This document shows positions 9,392 through 18,196 of a DNA stretch of 35,237 nucleotides, in pieces. Position 1 is the first letter of the stretch. Each line of letters begins with the position of its first letter. Position numbers and translations under genes: made by a program. Where the stretch lies: positions 1-35,237 of the forward strand of contig JAAYJT010000013.1 of NCBI GenBank assembly GCA_012522795.1, given 5' to 3'. The notes under the pieces are model-generated. The model was not told where the DNA came from and did no database searches. It saw only the letters and a list, made by a program, of their open reading frames with translations. The DNA is from Bacteroidales bacterium (lineage in GTDB: Bacteria; Bacteroidota; Bacteroidia; Bacteroidales; JAAYJT01).

Positions 9392-10645
9392 TTATCTGAT
9401 CTTTAATGTTATAATTGTTAATACTGCAAGCATAAGCCCAACAATGAAAAATCTCTGTACTATTTTGGGTTCCGCATATCCGCTTAACTGATAGTGATGA
9501 TGCAGTGGCGACATTTTAAATATCCGTCTTCCCTCTCCATATTTTTTTCTGGTGTATTTAAACCATGAAACCTGCATCACTACCGAAAGATTTTCAACCA
9601 GAAATATTCCACAAAGAATAGGGATAAGCAATTCCTTTCGGATCATAATGGCAAAAACTGCAATTACACCACCCAAAGCAAGACTGCCGGTATCGCCCAT
9701 AAAAACCTGTGCCGGATATGTATTATACCATAAAAACCCAATACAAGCCCCAACAAAAGCACTCATATAAATTGTAAGCTCCCCTGTGTCAGGCAAGTAC
9801 ATAATATTTAAATAATCAGCAAAAATTATGTTACCCGACACCCATGCCAGTACACCCAGAGTAGCTCCAATAATAGCCGATGTTCCCGTAGCAAGCCCAT
9901 CTATACCGTCAGTAAGGTTTGCTCCGTTCGAAACTGCCGTAATGATCAGGATTACAATAGGTATATATATCAGAAACGCATATTTATGAGCATTTTTACC
10001 CAGTGGTTTCAGCAAAACTGCATAATCCAGCTCATTATTCTTAAAAAACGGGATCGTGGTTTTTGTTGACTTAACTGATTGCTTTGCAAATCTAACAATA
10101 GGAGCCATTTCAATTTCATCAGAATCCTGGAATTCAGATACTACTATATCCTTTGACGGAACTTTTTCCCTAATCACTACCGATTCACTGAAAAACAATG
10201 TAGTTCCGACCACAATTCCAAGAACTATCTGTCCGATTAGTTTGAAACGTGCGGCAAGGCCTTTTTTCTCATGTTTAAAAACCTTGATATAATCATCAAC
10301 AAAGCCGATAACACCAAGCCAAACAGTAGTGAAAATAATAAGCAGGATATAAATGTTGTTGAGTTTTGCAAAAAGCAGTACAGGAATGAGTATAGCAGCA
10401 AGAATTATCAAACCGCCCATTGTAGGAGTTCCTTCTTTTGCCTTCTGTCCTTCTAATCCCAGATCCCTTATAGATTCCTTTACCTGTTTTTTCTTAAGAT
10501 AATTAATGAGCGATTTACCAAAAAACAGAGAAATAGTCAGCGAAACAATTACGGCAGCACCAGCACGAAATGAGATATATTCGAATAATCCGGTTCCGGG
10601 CAGATCGAAGTTTTTATCAAGATATGAAACAAGAGAATATAACAT
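9392..10645 (-). CDS. mraY: Phospho-N-acetylmuramoyl-pentapeptide-transferase
   Basis: Polytopic enzyme that transfers phospho-MurNAc-pentapeptide to undecaprenyl phosphate, making lipid I. Catalytic motifs are intact: EGTPTMGGL (residues 71-79), the Asp pair in FVDDYIK (115-121), [12 protein letters not shown] (243-254), [11 protein letters not shown], and the histidine motif [10 protein letters not shown] near the C terminus. At 417 residues it is about 55 longer than E. coli MraY (360). The extra length is a charged, hydrophilic insertion at about 152-222 between two membrane segments, rich in Glu, Asp, Lys and Ser. Longer MraY proteins are usual in Bacteroidota. The stop lies 19 bases before murD, and murE ends 4 bases before the start. 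Confidence 0.97.
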   Translation of the reverse strand: MLYSLVSYLDKNFDLPGTGLFEYISFRAGAAVIVSLTISLFFGKSLINYLKKKQVKESIRDLGLEGQKAKEGTPTMGGLIILAAILIPVLLFAKLNNIYILLIIFTTVWLGVIGFVDDYIKVFKHEKKGLAARFKLIGQIVLGIVVGTTLFFSESVVIREKVPSKDIVVSEFQDSDEIEMAPIVRFAKQSVKSTKTTIPFFKNNELDYAVLLKPLGKNAHKYAFLIYIPIVILIITAVSNGANLTDGIDGLATGTSAIIGATLGVLAWVSGNIIFADYLNIMYLPDTGELTIYMSAFVGACIGFLWYNTYPAQVFMGDTGSLALGGVIAVFAIMIRKELLIPILCGIFLVENLSVVMQVSWFKYTRKKYGEGRRIFKMSPLHHHYQLSGYAEPKIVQRFFIVGLMLAVLTIITLKIR

Positions 10646-10649
10646 AGTC

Positions 10650-12134
10650 TCAGTTTTTTGTTAAGTCTTGGTTTATAGCTCTGTGATTCAGGATTTCATG
10701 TAAGATCTTTTTGTCATCAAAGGGGTATTTCACTCCTTTAATTTCCTGATATTTCTCATGTCCTTTGCCGGCTACAAGAATGATATCACCTTCTTTCGCC
10801 ATTGCACATGCAGCCTTTATTGCCTCCAGCCTGTTGGTAATGCTTAAGGTTGTCATTTTTTTATCGGCAGGTATTCCTTTTTTCATTTCTTCAATAATAG
10901 CCTCAGGCTCTTCGAACCGCGGATTATCTGAAGTAAGAATCACCCGGTTACTTAATTTGCATGCTATTGAAGCCATCACAGGACGCTTGGCTGTATCACG
11001 GTCTCCACCGGCTCCTATCACAGTGGTCAATTGCTCATTACCTGTTCTTACAGAGTTAATGGCTTTAAGCACATTTTCAAGCGCATCCGGACTATGAGCA
11101 TAATCAACAATGGCAATAATACCGTCAGTAGAGATGAAATGATCAAAGCGTCCCTCAATCGGCATTATATCAGACAATACGGTTAAAATATTTTCCTGGT
11201 CTTCGCCCAGTAACACGGCACAAGCGTAGACGGCAAGCAAATTATATGCATTAAACTGCCCTACCAGTCTGAACCAGATATCAACGCCATCAATATTCAA
11301 TTGTAAACCATTGAACCGGTTCTCAATAATACGGCAGCGAAAATCGGCCATACTTTTTAAACCATAATAGGAAGTCCTGCCTTTTGTATTTTGCAGCATG
11401 AACCTTCCATTCCTATCGTCAGCATTTGACAATACAAAAGCCGCAGAAGGCAGTTCATCAAAAAAACGTTTTTTAGTGTCGCGGTATGCCTCAAAACTAT
11501 GATGATAATCCAGATGATCGTGGGTTAAATTTGTAAACACCCCTCCAGAAAAAACTATACCCGCAATTCTCTGTTGGTCAATTGCATGCGAACTCACCTC
11601 CATGAAGCAATATGCTATACCCTTTCTGACCATAACAGAAAACAACTTATTCAGAGCTAAAGCATCGGGAGTGGTATGAGTAGCTGGTAATTCTTTGGTT
11701 CCAACCATTATTTTTATGGTTGATATCAAGCTACAGTTATAACCTAATTTAGTGAACAAACTGAAAAGCAGGGTGGCAATTGAGGTTTTTCCGTTAGTTC
11801 CCGTAATACCAATTATTTTTAAGGATTCTGACGGATTATCATAGAAGTTGGCAGCAATAGTACCAAGTGCAAGACTGCTGTCTTTAACTCTCATAAAAGT
11901 AATACCATCAGCAGTTTCCTCAGGCATCTCTTCACATACAACAGAGGTAGCGCCTTTCTCAATAGCCTGTTCAATATATTTATGCCCGTCGGTCAGAGTG
12001 CCGCGAACTGCAACAAAAAGATCTCCGGCAGTCACAATACGGGAATCAACCGTAATATTGCTTACCCCTTGCAGCATGTCGCCCCTTACTTCCAGTAGCC
12101 CGACTTTGTATAATATATCTTTCAGTGTTTTCAA
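10650..12134 (-). CDS. murE: UDP-MurNAc-L-Ala-D-Glu--2,6-diaminopimelate ligase (TTG start)
   Basis: Mur ligase that adds the third stem-peptide residue. The 494-residue protein has an N-terminal substrate domain with DSR (30-32) and GDLFVAVRG (38-46), the P-loop GTNGKTS (112-118), THDHLDYH in the central domain, and DNPR at 403-406. DNPR is the motif that selects meso-diaminopimelate rather than lysine, so this cell wall is predicted to be DAP-type. The start codon appears to be TTG at 12132-12134. An in-frame TAG lies three codons upstream with no ATG between, and the next Met is residue 20, inside the conserved N-terminal domain. It starts 9 bases after the ftsI stop. Confidence 0.96.
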   Translation of the reverse strand: MKTLKDILYKVGLLEVRGDMLQGVSNITVDSRIVTAGDLFVAVRGTLTDGHKYIEQAIEKGATSVVCEEMPEETADGITFMRVKDSSLALGTIAANFYDNPSESLKIIGITGTNGKTSIATLLFSLFTKLGYNCSLISTIKIMVGTKELPATHTTPDALALNKLFSVMVRKGIAYCFMEVSSHAIDQQRIAGIVFSGGVFTNLTHDHLDYHHSFEAYRDTKKRFFDELPSAAFVLSNADDRNGRFMLQNTKGRTSYYGLKSMADFRCRIIENRFNGLQLNIDGVDIWFRLVGQFNAYNLLAVYACAVLLGEDQENILTVLSDIMPIEGRFDHFISTDGIIAIVDYAHSPDALENVLKAINSVRTGNEQLTTVIGAGGDRDTAKRPVMASIACKLSNRVILTSDNPRFEEPEAIIEEMKKGIPADKKMTTLSITNRLEAIKAACAMAKEGDIILVAGKGHEKYQEIKGVKYPFDDKKILHEILNHRAINQDLTKN

Positions 12135-12143
12135 AATAAGCTA

Positions 12144-14246
12144 TTATATGCTTAGAGTTAGTTTAATTTCAGTTTTTTCATCAATATCTTCTCCCGGTAC
12201 CGGAATCTGACTTACCACAATTCCGGAACCATGAAGCGCGATCTTTAAGCCTAGCTTTTCAAGAATATATGTTGCATCGCGGGCACTCATACCAATAACA
12301 TCAGGTATCTTTTCATTTTCAATTTCCCTGCTTATTATCTTAATAGTATCGCGACAAATAACTGCCTGAACCCATTCATCAGAGCCTTCATTTATTATCT
12401 TGTGATTCAACTGTTTAAAAGTTGCTAACAAATTTTTCCGATTACCTGCAATAACACGTTCAGCATATGACAAATCAGCTTTACTGTCAGAATCGGGTTG
12501 TATCTCGAGGCTGCTTGCATAGACTTTATCTGCTATCTCAAGAAAAACAGGAGCCGATAATTGCGCACCATAGTACCTCCCCATATTTGGCTGAGAAATT
12601 ACCACTATCATGCTGTATTTAGGATTATCGGCAGGAAAATAGCCAACAAATGAAGCATTGTACTTTCTGCTGCTATAACCCTTTCCAGCTTCATGCAAAC
12701 GGGCTGTTCCGGTTTTACCAGCTATCATATATCTGGTTTCTTTAAGATTTTTTGCAGTTCCGTTTTCAACTACCCCTCTTAAAAGGCTTTTCGCTTTCTC
12801 AATAGTATGTACAGAAGCAATTGAAGGATTGATTACCACAGGTTCAAATTTCTGAACAGTTACCCCCATATCTCTTATCTCTCTGGCAAACAATGGCCTT
12901 ACCATTTTTCCATTATTAGCCACTGCATTATAAAAAGTCAATGTTTGTAATGGGGTGAGATTTATTTCATAACCCATGGCCAGGGAAGGAAGGCTGTAAT
13001 TAGCCCATGTTTTTTCAGGAACATTATTTATAACCGGAGTTCCTTCGCCGGGCAATTCTATCCCATGTTTTTCGCCAAGCGACATCTTTCTGAGATGATC
13101 AAGGAACATTGTCTGTCGGTCTTTATAATATTGATGAATCAACCTTGCCATCCCAATATTGGAACTGACTTCAAAAATCCTTCTTATCGAGGCTCTTCCA
13201 TAACCTCCTCTATGTGAATCTTCTATCCTTCGTGAACCAAAATTAAAAAATCCTTCACCGGTATCAATGGTATCATTCAGGCTGATAGGATTGTCTTCCA
13301 ATGCTACCATCAGCGATGCGAGCTTAAAAGTAGAACCGGGGTCTCCTGCCTGAGCAATTGCATAATTATACCTTTCCTCATATTTGCCCGGAGCTACACG
13401 TTGTAAGTTAACTATAGCATGTACAAATCCGGTTTCCACCTCCATTAATACCACACAACCCTGTTCTGCATCATTAGCAGCCAATTGCCTGTAAAGTGCG
13501 TCATGGGCTACATCCTGAATTATAATATCAATAGAACTAACAACATCTTTTCCGTTTCGCGACTCTACAACAAAATCTTCGTATACTGGTCTCCAATCAT
13601 GTTTTCCGATACGTTCAACCCATTGCTTCCCTTTCACACCTGTAAGAACCTCGTTATAGGCTGCTTCCAGTCCCATGTTCTGAACAGTTCCCTGCCTGTC
13701 CCAGCCTATTGTTCGCTTTGCCAGTTCGTTAAATGGCAATTCGCGCCGGCTTTGAATTTCAGCTATTAAACCTGAACCATATTTGCTTTTTCTGAAAAGT
13801 GGTAAGGTTCGCAATACCTTTAACTGATCATAACTCACATTCCTTTTAACAAGCAAATACCTGTTATTTTCTTCTCTTGCCTTTGTAATCCTGGTTTTAT
13901 ATTCATTTTTATCATATTCAGGAAAGAGCTTGTTCAAACCAATAGCTAATGAATCAATATTGTTATTAAAAATACTGTCAGGAAATATCTTACTACTTGC
14001 ATCAATATGTATATTGAATATAGGTATCGAGACTGCGAGCAGCTTTCCGTCAGATGAGAATATATTACCTCTTATGGCATCAATTTCTCTAACACGGTAG
14101 TTCAGGGAATCAGCCTTTTCTCTAAGTTTATCGCCCACCACAAACTGCAGATATATTACTTTGCCAGCAATAGCCAATGCAAAGAGGAAAATGAGCAGAT
14201 AAGCTATATAAGCTCTGGTGAGTATGGTCTTTCTCATTTTTTCCAT
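12144..14246 (-). CDS. ftsI: Septal class B penicillin-binding protein FtsI/PBP3 with PASTA domain
   Basis: Periplasmic transpeptidase that cross-links septal peptidoglycan with FtsW. The 700-residue protein has a short cytoplasmic tail, a membrane anchor (about 11-36), a class B dimerisation region, and a transpeptidase domain with the three active-site motifs: S305-TFK, SSN (361-363) and KTGT (511-514). Residues about 643-700 form a single PASTA domain (IPDVIGMSARDATYILEKLG then IPVPGEDIDEKTEI). PASTA is absent from E. coli FtsI but frequent in FtsI of Bacteroidota and in Gram-positive PBPs. The protein lies between ftsL-like and murE. Two nearby Mets (residues 1 and 4) are both possible starts. 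Confidence 0.97.
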   Translation of the reverse strand: MEKMRKTILTRAYIAYLLIFLFALAIAGKVIYLQFVVGDKLREKADSLNYRVREIDAIRGNIFSSDGKLLAVSIPIFNIHIDASSKIFPDSIFNNNIDSLAIGLNKLFPEYDKNEYKTRITKAREENNRYLLVKRNVSYDQLKVLRTLPLFRKSKYGSGLIAEIQSRRELPFNELAKRTIGWDRQGTVQNMGLEAAYNEVLTGVKGKQWVERIGKHDWRPVYEDFVVESRNGKDVVSSIDIIIQDVAHDALYRQLAANDAEQGCVVLMEVETGFVHAIVNLQRVAPGKYEERYNYAIAQAGDPGSTFKLASLMVALEDNPISLNDTIDTGEGFFNFGSRRIEDSHRGGYGRASIRRIFEVSSNIGMARLIHQYYKDRQTMFLDHLRKMSLGEKHGIELPGEGTPVINNVPEKTWANYSLPSLAMGYEINLTPLQTLTFYNAVANNGKMVRPLFAREIRDMGVTVQKFEPVVINPSIASVHTIEKAKSLLRGVVENGTAKNLKETRYMIAGKTGTARLHEAGKGYSSRKYNASFVGYFPADNPKYSMIVVISQPNMGRYYGAQLSAPVFLEIADKVYASSLEIQPDSDSKADLSYAERVIAGNRKNLLATFKQLNHKIINEGSDEWVQAVICRDTIKIISREIENEKIPDVIGMSARDATYILEKLGLKIALHGSGIVVSQIPVPGEDIDEKTEIKLTLSI

Positions 14247-14258
14247 AATACCTGAATA

Positions 14259-14630
14259 TCAATTTACTGAATATATTTTTTGCGGTGGAACAACTGCTTC
14301 CTTAACTCCCGTACCTGTAAGCTTTTTAGCTACTTCCGACTGCCTGTTGAATTCTCTGGTCAGCTTCGATTTCATAACTATATGCTTATAATACAATTCC
14401 TTATTCTCTCTTTCAAGCTTATTTACCATACGTATCAATTTTTCAGTACTATATATGTTTCCAATATAAATCAGCGAGAAAACCATAAGCATGATCAAAA
14501 AAGGAAGCTGTTTTACTACGTTTTTCTTTGTAAGTATAGTTCCTGAAATGACCCATGCAAACGAGCTGGCGATCACGTTTCCCCGTTTTTTCTTCGGAGC
14601 TTCTTTTTTATGCGTTCTTAATTTATTCAT
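14259..14630 (-). CDS. ftsL: FtsL-like divisome protein (Bacteroidota type)
   Basis: A 123-residue single-pass membrane protein. The basic cytoplasmic N terminus (rich in Lys, residues 5-19) is followed by one membrane segment (about 44-62, LPFLIMLMVFSLIYIGNIY) and a periplasmic leucine/charged-rich coiled-coil stretch (about 63-105). The layout matches FtsL, which joins FtsQ and FtsB to activate FtsW-FtsI. The sequence itself is poorly conserved; the call rests on topology and on the position between rsmH and ftsI, where FtsL is found in other bacteria. It ends 12 bases before ftsI and starts 2 bases after rsmH. Similar proteins have sometimes been mislabelled as methyltransferases because of the neighbouring gene. 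Confidence 0.85.
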   Translation of the reverse strand: MNKLRTHKKEAPKKKRGNVIASSFAWVISGTILTKKNVVKQLPFLIMLMVFSLIYIGNIYSTEKLIRMVNKLERENKELYYKHIVMKSKLTREFNRQSEVAKKLTGTGVKEAVVPPQKIYSVN

Positions 14631-14632
14631 AA

Positions 14633-15526
14633 TTACAACCTTTCGCCAATTCTTAGTTTTGCACTTCTCACACGATTGTTTTCACTTATCTCTTCTTTTG
14701 ATGGAGTTATTGGTTTTCTGTTTATTTGTTTAAAAGTAAGGTCAGGGTTCCCATAAAAATCTTTAATCAGCTCACCTTCAATATTCCCAGTTTTAAAAAT
14801 GTTCTTAACCAAACGATCTTCAAGTGAATGGTAAGAAATAATTACCAGCCTGCCACCTGGTTTTAACACTTCCACAGCCTGATTGAGCATATCAGCCAGT
14901 GCGCCAAGCTCATCATTCACAGCAATTCGCAATGCCTGAAAAACTTTTGCACCTGTTTTATATTCACGATTTCTTGGTGCTACTTTTTTAACTACTTCCA
15001 TTAACTGACCTGTAGTCTTTATCGAACTATTAATGCGTGTGCTGCATATCTCCCTGGCAAGCCACACAGCCTCAGCAACTTCACCAAACTCTTTTAAAAT
15101 TGTCCTGATACTCTCTTCAGAATAATCATTAATGATATCGGCAGCCGTAAGGTCACCCATCTGGTTCATACGAAGATCAAGAGGAGTATCAAAACGGAAT
15201 GAAAACCCCCGCTCAGGGTCATCAATCTGATAAGAGGAAATGCCAAGATCGGCAAGTATTCCATCAACAGGTAATGCTTTGTAAAACTTTAAGAAATTCT
15301 TCAGGAACCTGAAATTTGAATGAACAAGGATCAGACGTTCATCATCTATTTTATTTGCCAGTGCATCTTTATCCTGATCAAAAGCAATCACAGTTCCATC
15401 ACCTACTTTGCTAAGTATTAGCCTGCTATGCCCGCCTCCTCCATAAGTAAGATCAGCATAAATACCTCCGGGTTTAATATTAAGCCCTTCAATTGTCTGA
15501 TATAATAAAGCGGGTTGGTGATACAT
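14633..15526 (-). CDS. rsmH: 16S rRNA (cytosine(1402)-N(4))-methyltransferase
   Basis: SAM-dependent enzyme (formerly MraW) that N4-methylates C1402 in the decoding centre of 16S rRNA. The 297-residue protein begins with YHQPALLYQTIEGL (the usual HxPVLL-type start) and has the SAM-binding ADLTYGGGGHS motif near residues 24-34, then AFDQDKDAL, ADLGISSYQIDDPERGFSF, and the C-terminal VIISYHSLEDRLVKN block with NRVRSAKLR at the end. Length and all motifs are typical. It follows mraZ by 5 bases and precedes the ftsL-like gene by 2, as in most bacteria. Confidence 0.98.
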   Translation of the reverse strand: MYHQPALLYQTIEGLNIKPGGIYADLTYGGGGHSRLILSKVGDGTVIAFDQDKDALANKIDDERLILVHSNFRFLKNFLKFYKALPVDGILADLGISSYQIDDPERGFSFRFDTPLDLRMNQMGDLTAADIINDYSEESIRTILKEFGEVAEAVWLAREICSTRINSSIKTTGQLMEVVKKVAPRNREYKTGAKVFQALRIAVNDELGALADMLNQAVEVLKPGGRLVIISYHSLEDRLVKNIFKTGNIEGELIKDFYGNPDLTFKQINRKPITPSKEEISENNRVRSAKLRIGERL

Positions 15527-15531
15527 AATTT

Positions 15532-15993
15532 TTAATCTTCTTCAATATCGCCTAATACATTATCAATAATTTCTCCTATATCTTCTATTGTTTCAGTCAT
15601 TATAAGCTTATAATTATCTGAATCCCAAATCTCAAGATAATCGAATGCAGGAGAAAGTGTAACTTCATTTTTAATTTCAGCATAATTTACCAGCTCTTTT
15701 GGCAGCAAAATGCGTCCTGCTGAATCGAGCTGAATATTCTCAATGACTCCATCCATCAAATGCCTTATCGCAATTTGATTATGTTGCTTAAATTTGTTCA
15801 ATTTTTCAATAAGCCGTTTGGTTTTACCCCAACTGGCTTTGGTGTATAATTGTAATGACTTTGTATTAATGGAACGTTTTAGCACAAACCCTTCTGCCAG
15901 AGCCTCTCCCATAGTTTTCCGGTATACGGCCGGAAACAGCAGCCTGCCCTTGGCATCAACCTTACATTCTTGAAAGTCTGTAAATTTGTACAT
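15532..15993 (-). CDS. mraZ: Transcriptional regulator MraZ
   Basis: First gene of the dcw operon. MraZ is a ring-forming DNA-binding protein with two tandem AbrB-like domains; in other bacteria it regulates its own operon. The 153-residue protein shows both copies of the DxxxR motif: DAKGRLLFPAVYR (13-25) and DSAGRILLPKELV (90-102). Length matches the family (about 145-155). Its ATG is about 45 bases downstream of three 10-bp-spaced repeats matching known MraZ boxes, described separately, which supports autoregulation. The C terminus is acidic. Confidence 0.96.
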   Translation of the reverse strand: MYKFTDFQECKVDAKGRLLFPAVYRKTMGEALAEGFVLKRSINTKSLQLYTKASWGKTKRLIEKLNKFKQHNQIAIRHLMDGVIENIQLDSAGRILLPKELVNYAEIKNEVTLSPAFDYLEIWDSDNYKLIMTETIEDIGEIIDNVLGDIEED

Positions 15994-16018
15994 GGTAGAA
16001 CTATTATTTTTTCGAAGA

Positions 16019-16026
16019 CAAATATA
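16019..16026 (-). promoter_or_regulatory. Predicted -7 element of the dcw operon promoter
   Basis: On the minus strand the sequence TATATTTG exactly fits the Bacteroidota -7 consensus TAnnTTTG. It lies 25 bases upstream of the mraZ ATG, giving a short predicted leader of about 20 bases. No good TTTG is found at the expected -33 place; that zone is occupied by the MraZ boxes. Confidence 0.6.
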
Positions 16027-16038
16027 TATATATTTCTC

Positions 16039-16065
16039 CCACTTTTACACACTTTTTACCACCTG
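16039..16065 (-). promoter_or_regulatory. MraZ box: three 10-bp-spaced operator repeats
   Basis: Read on the minus strand, three heptamers start exactly 10 bases apart: CAGGTGG (16059-16065), AAAGTGT (16049-16055) and AAAGTGG (16039-16045). Two match the AAAGTG[T/G] repeat described for MraZ in mollicutes, and the GTGG/GTGT cores and 10-bp period also match the TGGGN-type repeats of E. coli MraZ. The array lies between the mraZ start and the upstream region, covering the -15 to -40 zone of the predicted promoter. Binding there would be expected to repress or tune the whole dcw operon. Confidence 0.75.
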
Positions 16066-16251
16066 TTAATAACTTTTTTTATTTTTCATGACCTTTTTTC
16101 TTAAAAACAACCATTGTCTCACTGATAATCATATTATTACATTATTTCATAATTTTTAAAAAAGTTATCAGAGAAATTGATTTTTTATTAAAAAAGACAA
16201 AATCCTGACTTTTTTATACCTTAAACCTAAATTTTCGATGCTTTAATTATC

Positions 16252-16259
16252 TATTTTTG
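16252..16259 (+). promoter_or_regulatory. Predicted -7 element for the acyltransferase operon
   Basis: TATTTTTG fits the Bacteroidota TAnnTTTG consensus, 29 bases upstream of the ATG at 16289. The -33 region is weak. The 295-base gap between mraZ and this gene is otherwise AT-rich, with an 11-bp inverted repeat (16069-16079 with 16158-16168). Confidence 0.45.
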
Positions 16260-16288
16260 TATGTTTTTATATGCGAATCGTTTAAATC

Positions 16289-17137
16289 ATGAATGAAAAT
16301 TCTGAAATTAGGGTAGTGGGCAAAAAGTTTATTGATATTGAAGAAGTTTTTGCAGGTAAAAGTCCTAAGATGTCCAGACTTATACCCGGTTTTGTTTTCA
16401 GATATCTGAAACGAATTATCCATCAGGATGAGCTTAACGATGTCCTCGAACGCTATAAAGACAAAATGGGACTTGATTTTATTGATCACATTCTTGATGA
16501 ATTTGGTGCTAAAATCATTGTTGAGGGGATCAATAACATGCCGGCTGAAGGGCGCTATATCGTTGCTGCCAATCATCCTCTGGGAGGACTCGACGGAATG
16601 GTACTGATGAAAGTAGTCGGGAAAGTACGTCCTGACATTTTATTTCCGGTTAACGATTTGCTGATGTATCTGCCAAATCTGAAACCTTTGTTCATACCAA
16701 TTAATAAACATGGTAGAAATACTGAGAACCTTAGAATATTTGATGATGCTTTTGCCTCCGACTCGGTTATTCTTTACTTTCCGGCAGGCTTATGTTCAAG
16801 GAAAATAAAAGGGAAGATTGAAGATCTGGAATGGAAAAAAACTTTTATAAGCAAAGCCCGTAAATTTGAACGCGATATTATACCTGTTTATGTAGAAGGC
16901 AAGAATTCAAATTTCTTTTATAATCTTGCAAACTGGCGTGTGAGGCTAAGTATTAAGCTAAATGTAGAAATGTTATACCTTGTGGATGAAATGGCTAAGC
17001 AGAAAAATAAAGAAATAATACTCAGATTTGGAAAACCTGTATCTTATACCCTGTTTAATGACCCTCGTAAAGACAAAGAATCAACTCAAATGATAAGGCA
17101 AATGGTATATTCTTTGGCAAAATCAGACAATAATTGA
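16289..17137 (+). CDS. PlsC-like lysophospholipid O-acyltransferase, GlsA-like
   Basis: A 282-residue acyltransferase of the PlsC/LPLAT superfamily. The active-site block reads NHPLGGLDG (residues 95-103); H96 and D102 are separated by five residues rather than the classical four (HX4D). The acceptor motif is FPAG (164-167) in place of FPEG, followed by basic SRKIKGK. It is directly followed 19 bases later by a GNAT-type N-acyltransferase. In Bacteroides thetaiotaomicron a similar neighbouring pair, GlsA (O-acylation) and GlsB (N-acylation), makes glycine lipids, so this protein likely adds the second acyl chain. A general lysophosphatidate acyltransferase role is less likely but not excluded. 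Confidence 0.85.
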   Translation: MNENSEIRVVGKKFIDIEEVFAGKSPKMSRLIPGFVFRYLKRIIHQDELNDVLERYKDKMGLDFIDHILDEFGAKIIVEGINNMPAEGRYIVAANHPLGGLDGMVLMKVVGKVRPDILFPVNDLLMYLPNLKPLFIPINKHGRNTENLRIFDDAFASDSVILYFPAGLCSRKIKGKIEDLEWKKTFISKARKFERDIIPVYVEGKNSNFFYNLANWRVRLSIKLNVEMLYLVDEMAKQKNKEIILRFGKPVSYTLFNDPRKDKESTQMIRQMVYSLAKSDNN

Positions 17138-17156
17138 ACAAATTATATAAAACACT

Positions 17157-18176
17157 ATGCAACAGGTAATTGCGCCGGTAGCGCGCGAATTGATAGAAGC
17201 GGAATTAACTCCCGAACGATTTGTAAGGAAAACCAGTAATGGTAATAACCTTATTTATATCGTCAACTGGTACAATGCTCCTAATACAGTTACAGAGATC
17301 GGGCGATTGCGTGAAATATCATTTCGTGATGCAGGTGGAGGAACTGGTTTGGAATGCGATATTGACCAATATGATAAATGTAGCGACTGTTTCGAACAGC
17401 TTCTGGTATGGAATCCTACCGATAAAGAGATTATTGGTGGGTACAGATTCATCCATGGCAGGAATCAGAAAGTTGATGCATCTGGAAATCTGATTGGACC
17501 AACCGGAAAATTATTCAGCTTTAGTGAAAAGTTCATTAAGGAATACCTGAGCAAATCAATTGAGTTAGGAAGGTCTTTTGTTCAACCCAGCTACCAGCCT
17601 ATGGTAAATTTCAGAAAGGGAATGTATGCTCTTGATAATATTTGGGACGGGCTTGGTGCCATAATTGTTGACAATCCTGACATTCTTTATTTCTTCGGCA
17701 AAATCACCATGTATCCTCAATATAATATTGAGGCACGCGATATGGTTCTGTATTTTCTTCATCGCTATTTTCCTGATAAGAAAAAACTTGCTTCACCATA
17801 CGAACCGGTAGAGCCTGTTATTGCAAAGGAAAAGCTTGACAATATCTTTACTGGTGCATCATACGAAGAAAACTATAAAATACTGGTACAACAGGTTCGT
17901 GAAAGAAAAGAACATGTGCCTCCTTTGGTAAATGCATATATGAATCTCTCGCCAACCATGAAAACTTTTGGAACAGCTATCAATTATGAGTTCGGAAAAG
18001 TTGAGGAAACCGGCATCATGGTCACCATCAGCGATATACATGAAGTTAAAAGGGTAAGATACCTCGATTCATATATTAACGAGAAATTAAAGCTCCTTAA
18101 AGCCAGGATGCCTAAAATAAAAATTAAAATCTCAGACCTTAAGGGAAAACGTAAGCGTTTAAGAAGGTCAAAATAA
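17157..18176 (+). CDS. GNAT-type N-acyltransferase, GlsB/OlsB-like ('hemolysin' family)
   Basis: A 339-residue protein of the acetyltransferase family that includes the ornithine-lipid enzyme OlsB and the Bacteroides glycine-lipid enzyme GlsB; members are often misnamed hemolysin. The recognisable part is in the first half: a block like RDAGGGTGLECDIDQYD (about residues 57-73), then LLVWNPTDKEIIGGYRF, and later ELGRSFVQPSYQ. The predicted reaction is transfer of a 3-hydroxyacyl group from acyl carrier protein to the amino group of glycine. The C terminus (KLKLLKARMPKIKIKISDLK then KRKRLRRSK) is strongly basic and may bind membrane lipids. It is transcribed with the upstream O-acyltransferase and the downstream engB. 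Confidence 0.82.
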   Translation: MQQVIAPVARELIEAELTPERFVRKTSNGNNLIYIVNWYNAPNTVTEIGRLREISFRDAGGGTGLECDIDQYDKCSDCFEQLLVWNPTDKEIIGGYRFIHGRNQKVDASGNLIGPTGKLFSFSEKFIKEYLSKSIELGRSFVQPSYQPMVNFRKGMYALDNIWDGLGAIIVDNPDILYFFGKITMYPQYNIEARDMVLYFLHRYFPDKKKLASPYEPVEPVIAKEKLDNIFTGASYEENYKILVQQVRERKEHVPPLVNAYMNLSPTMKTFGTAINYEFGKVEETGIMVTISDIHEVKRVRYLDSYINEKLKLLKARMPKIKIKISDLKGKRKRLRRSK

Positions 18177-18196
18177 AATCATTGATTTACCAACCA

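Noticed and set aside
16069-16168. 11-bp inverted repeat ATAACTTTTTT / AAAAAAGTTAT upstream of mraZ
   Set aside because: It consists mostly of A and T runs in a very AT-rich gap with a 78-base loop, so chance is the simplest explanation.
18182-18196. TTG start giving EngB five extra residues
   Set aside because: The ATG at 18197 gives the standard EngB N terminus; the extra residues have no family match.
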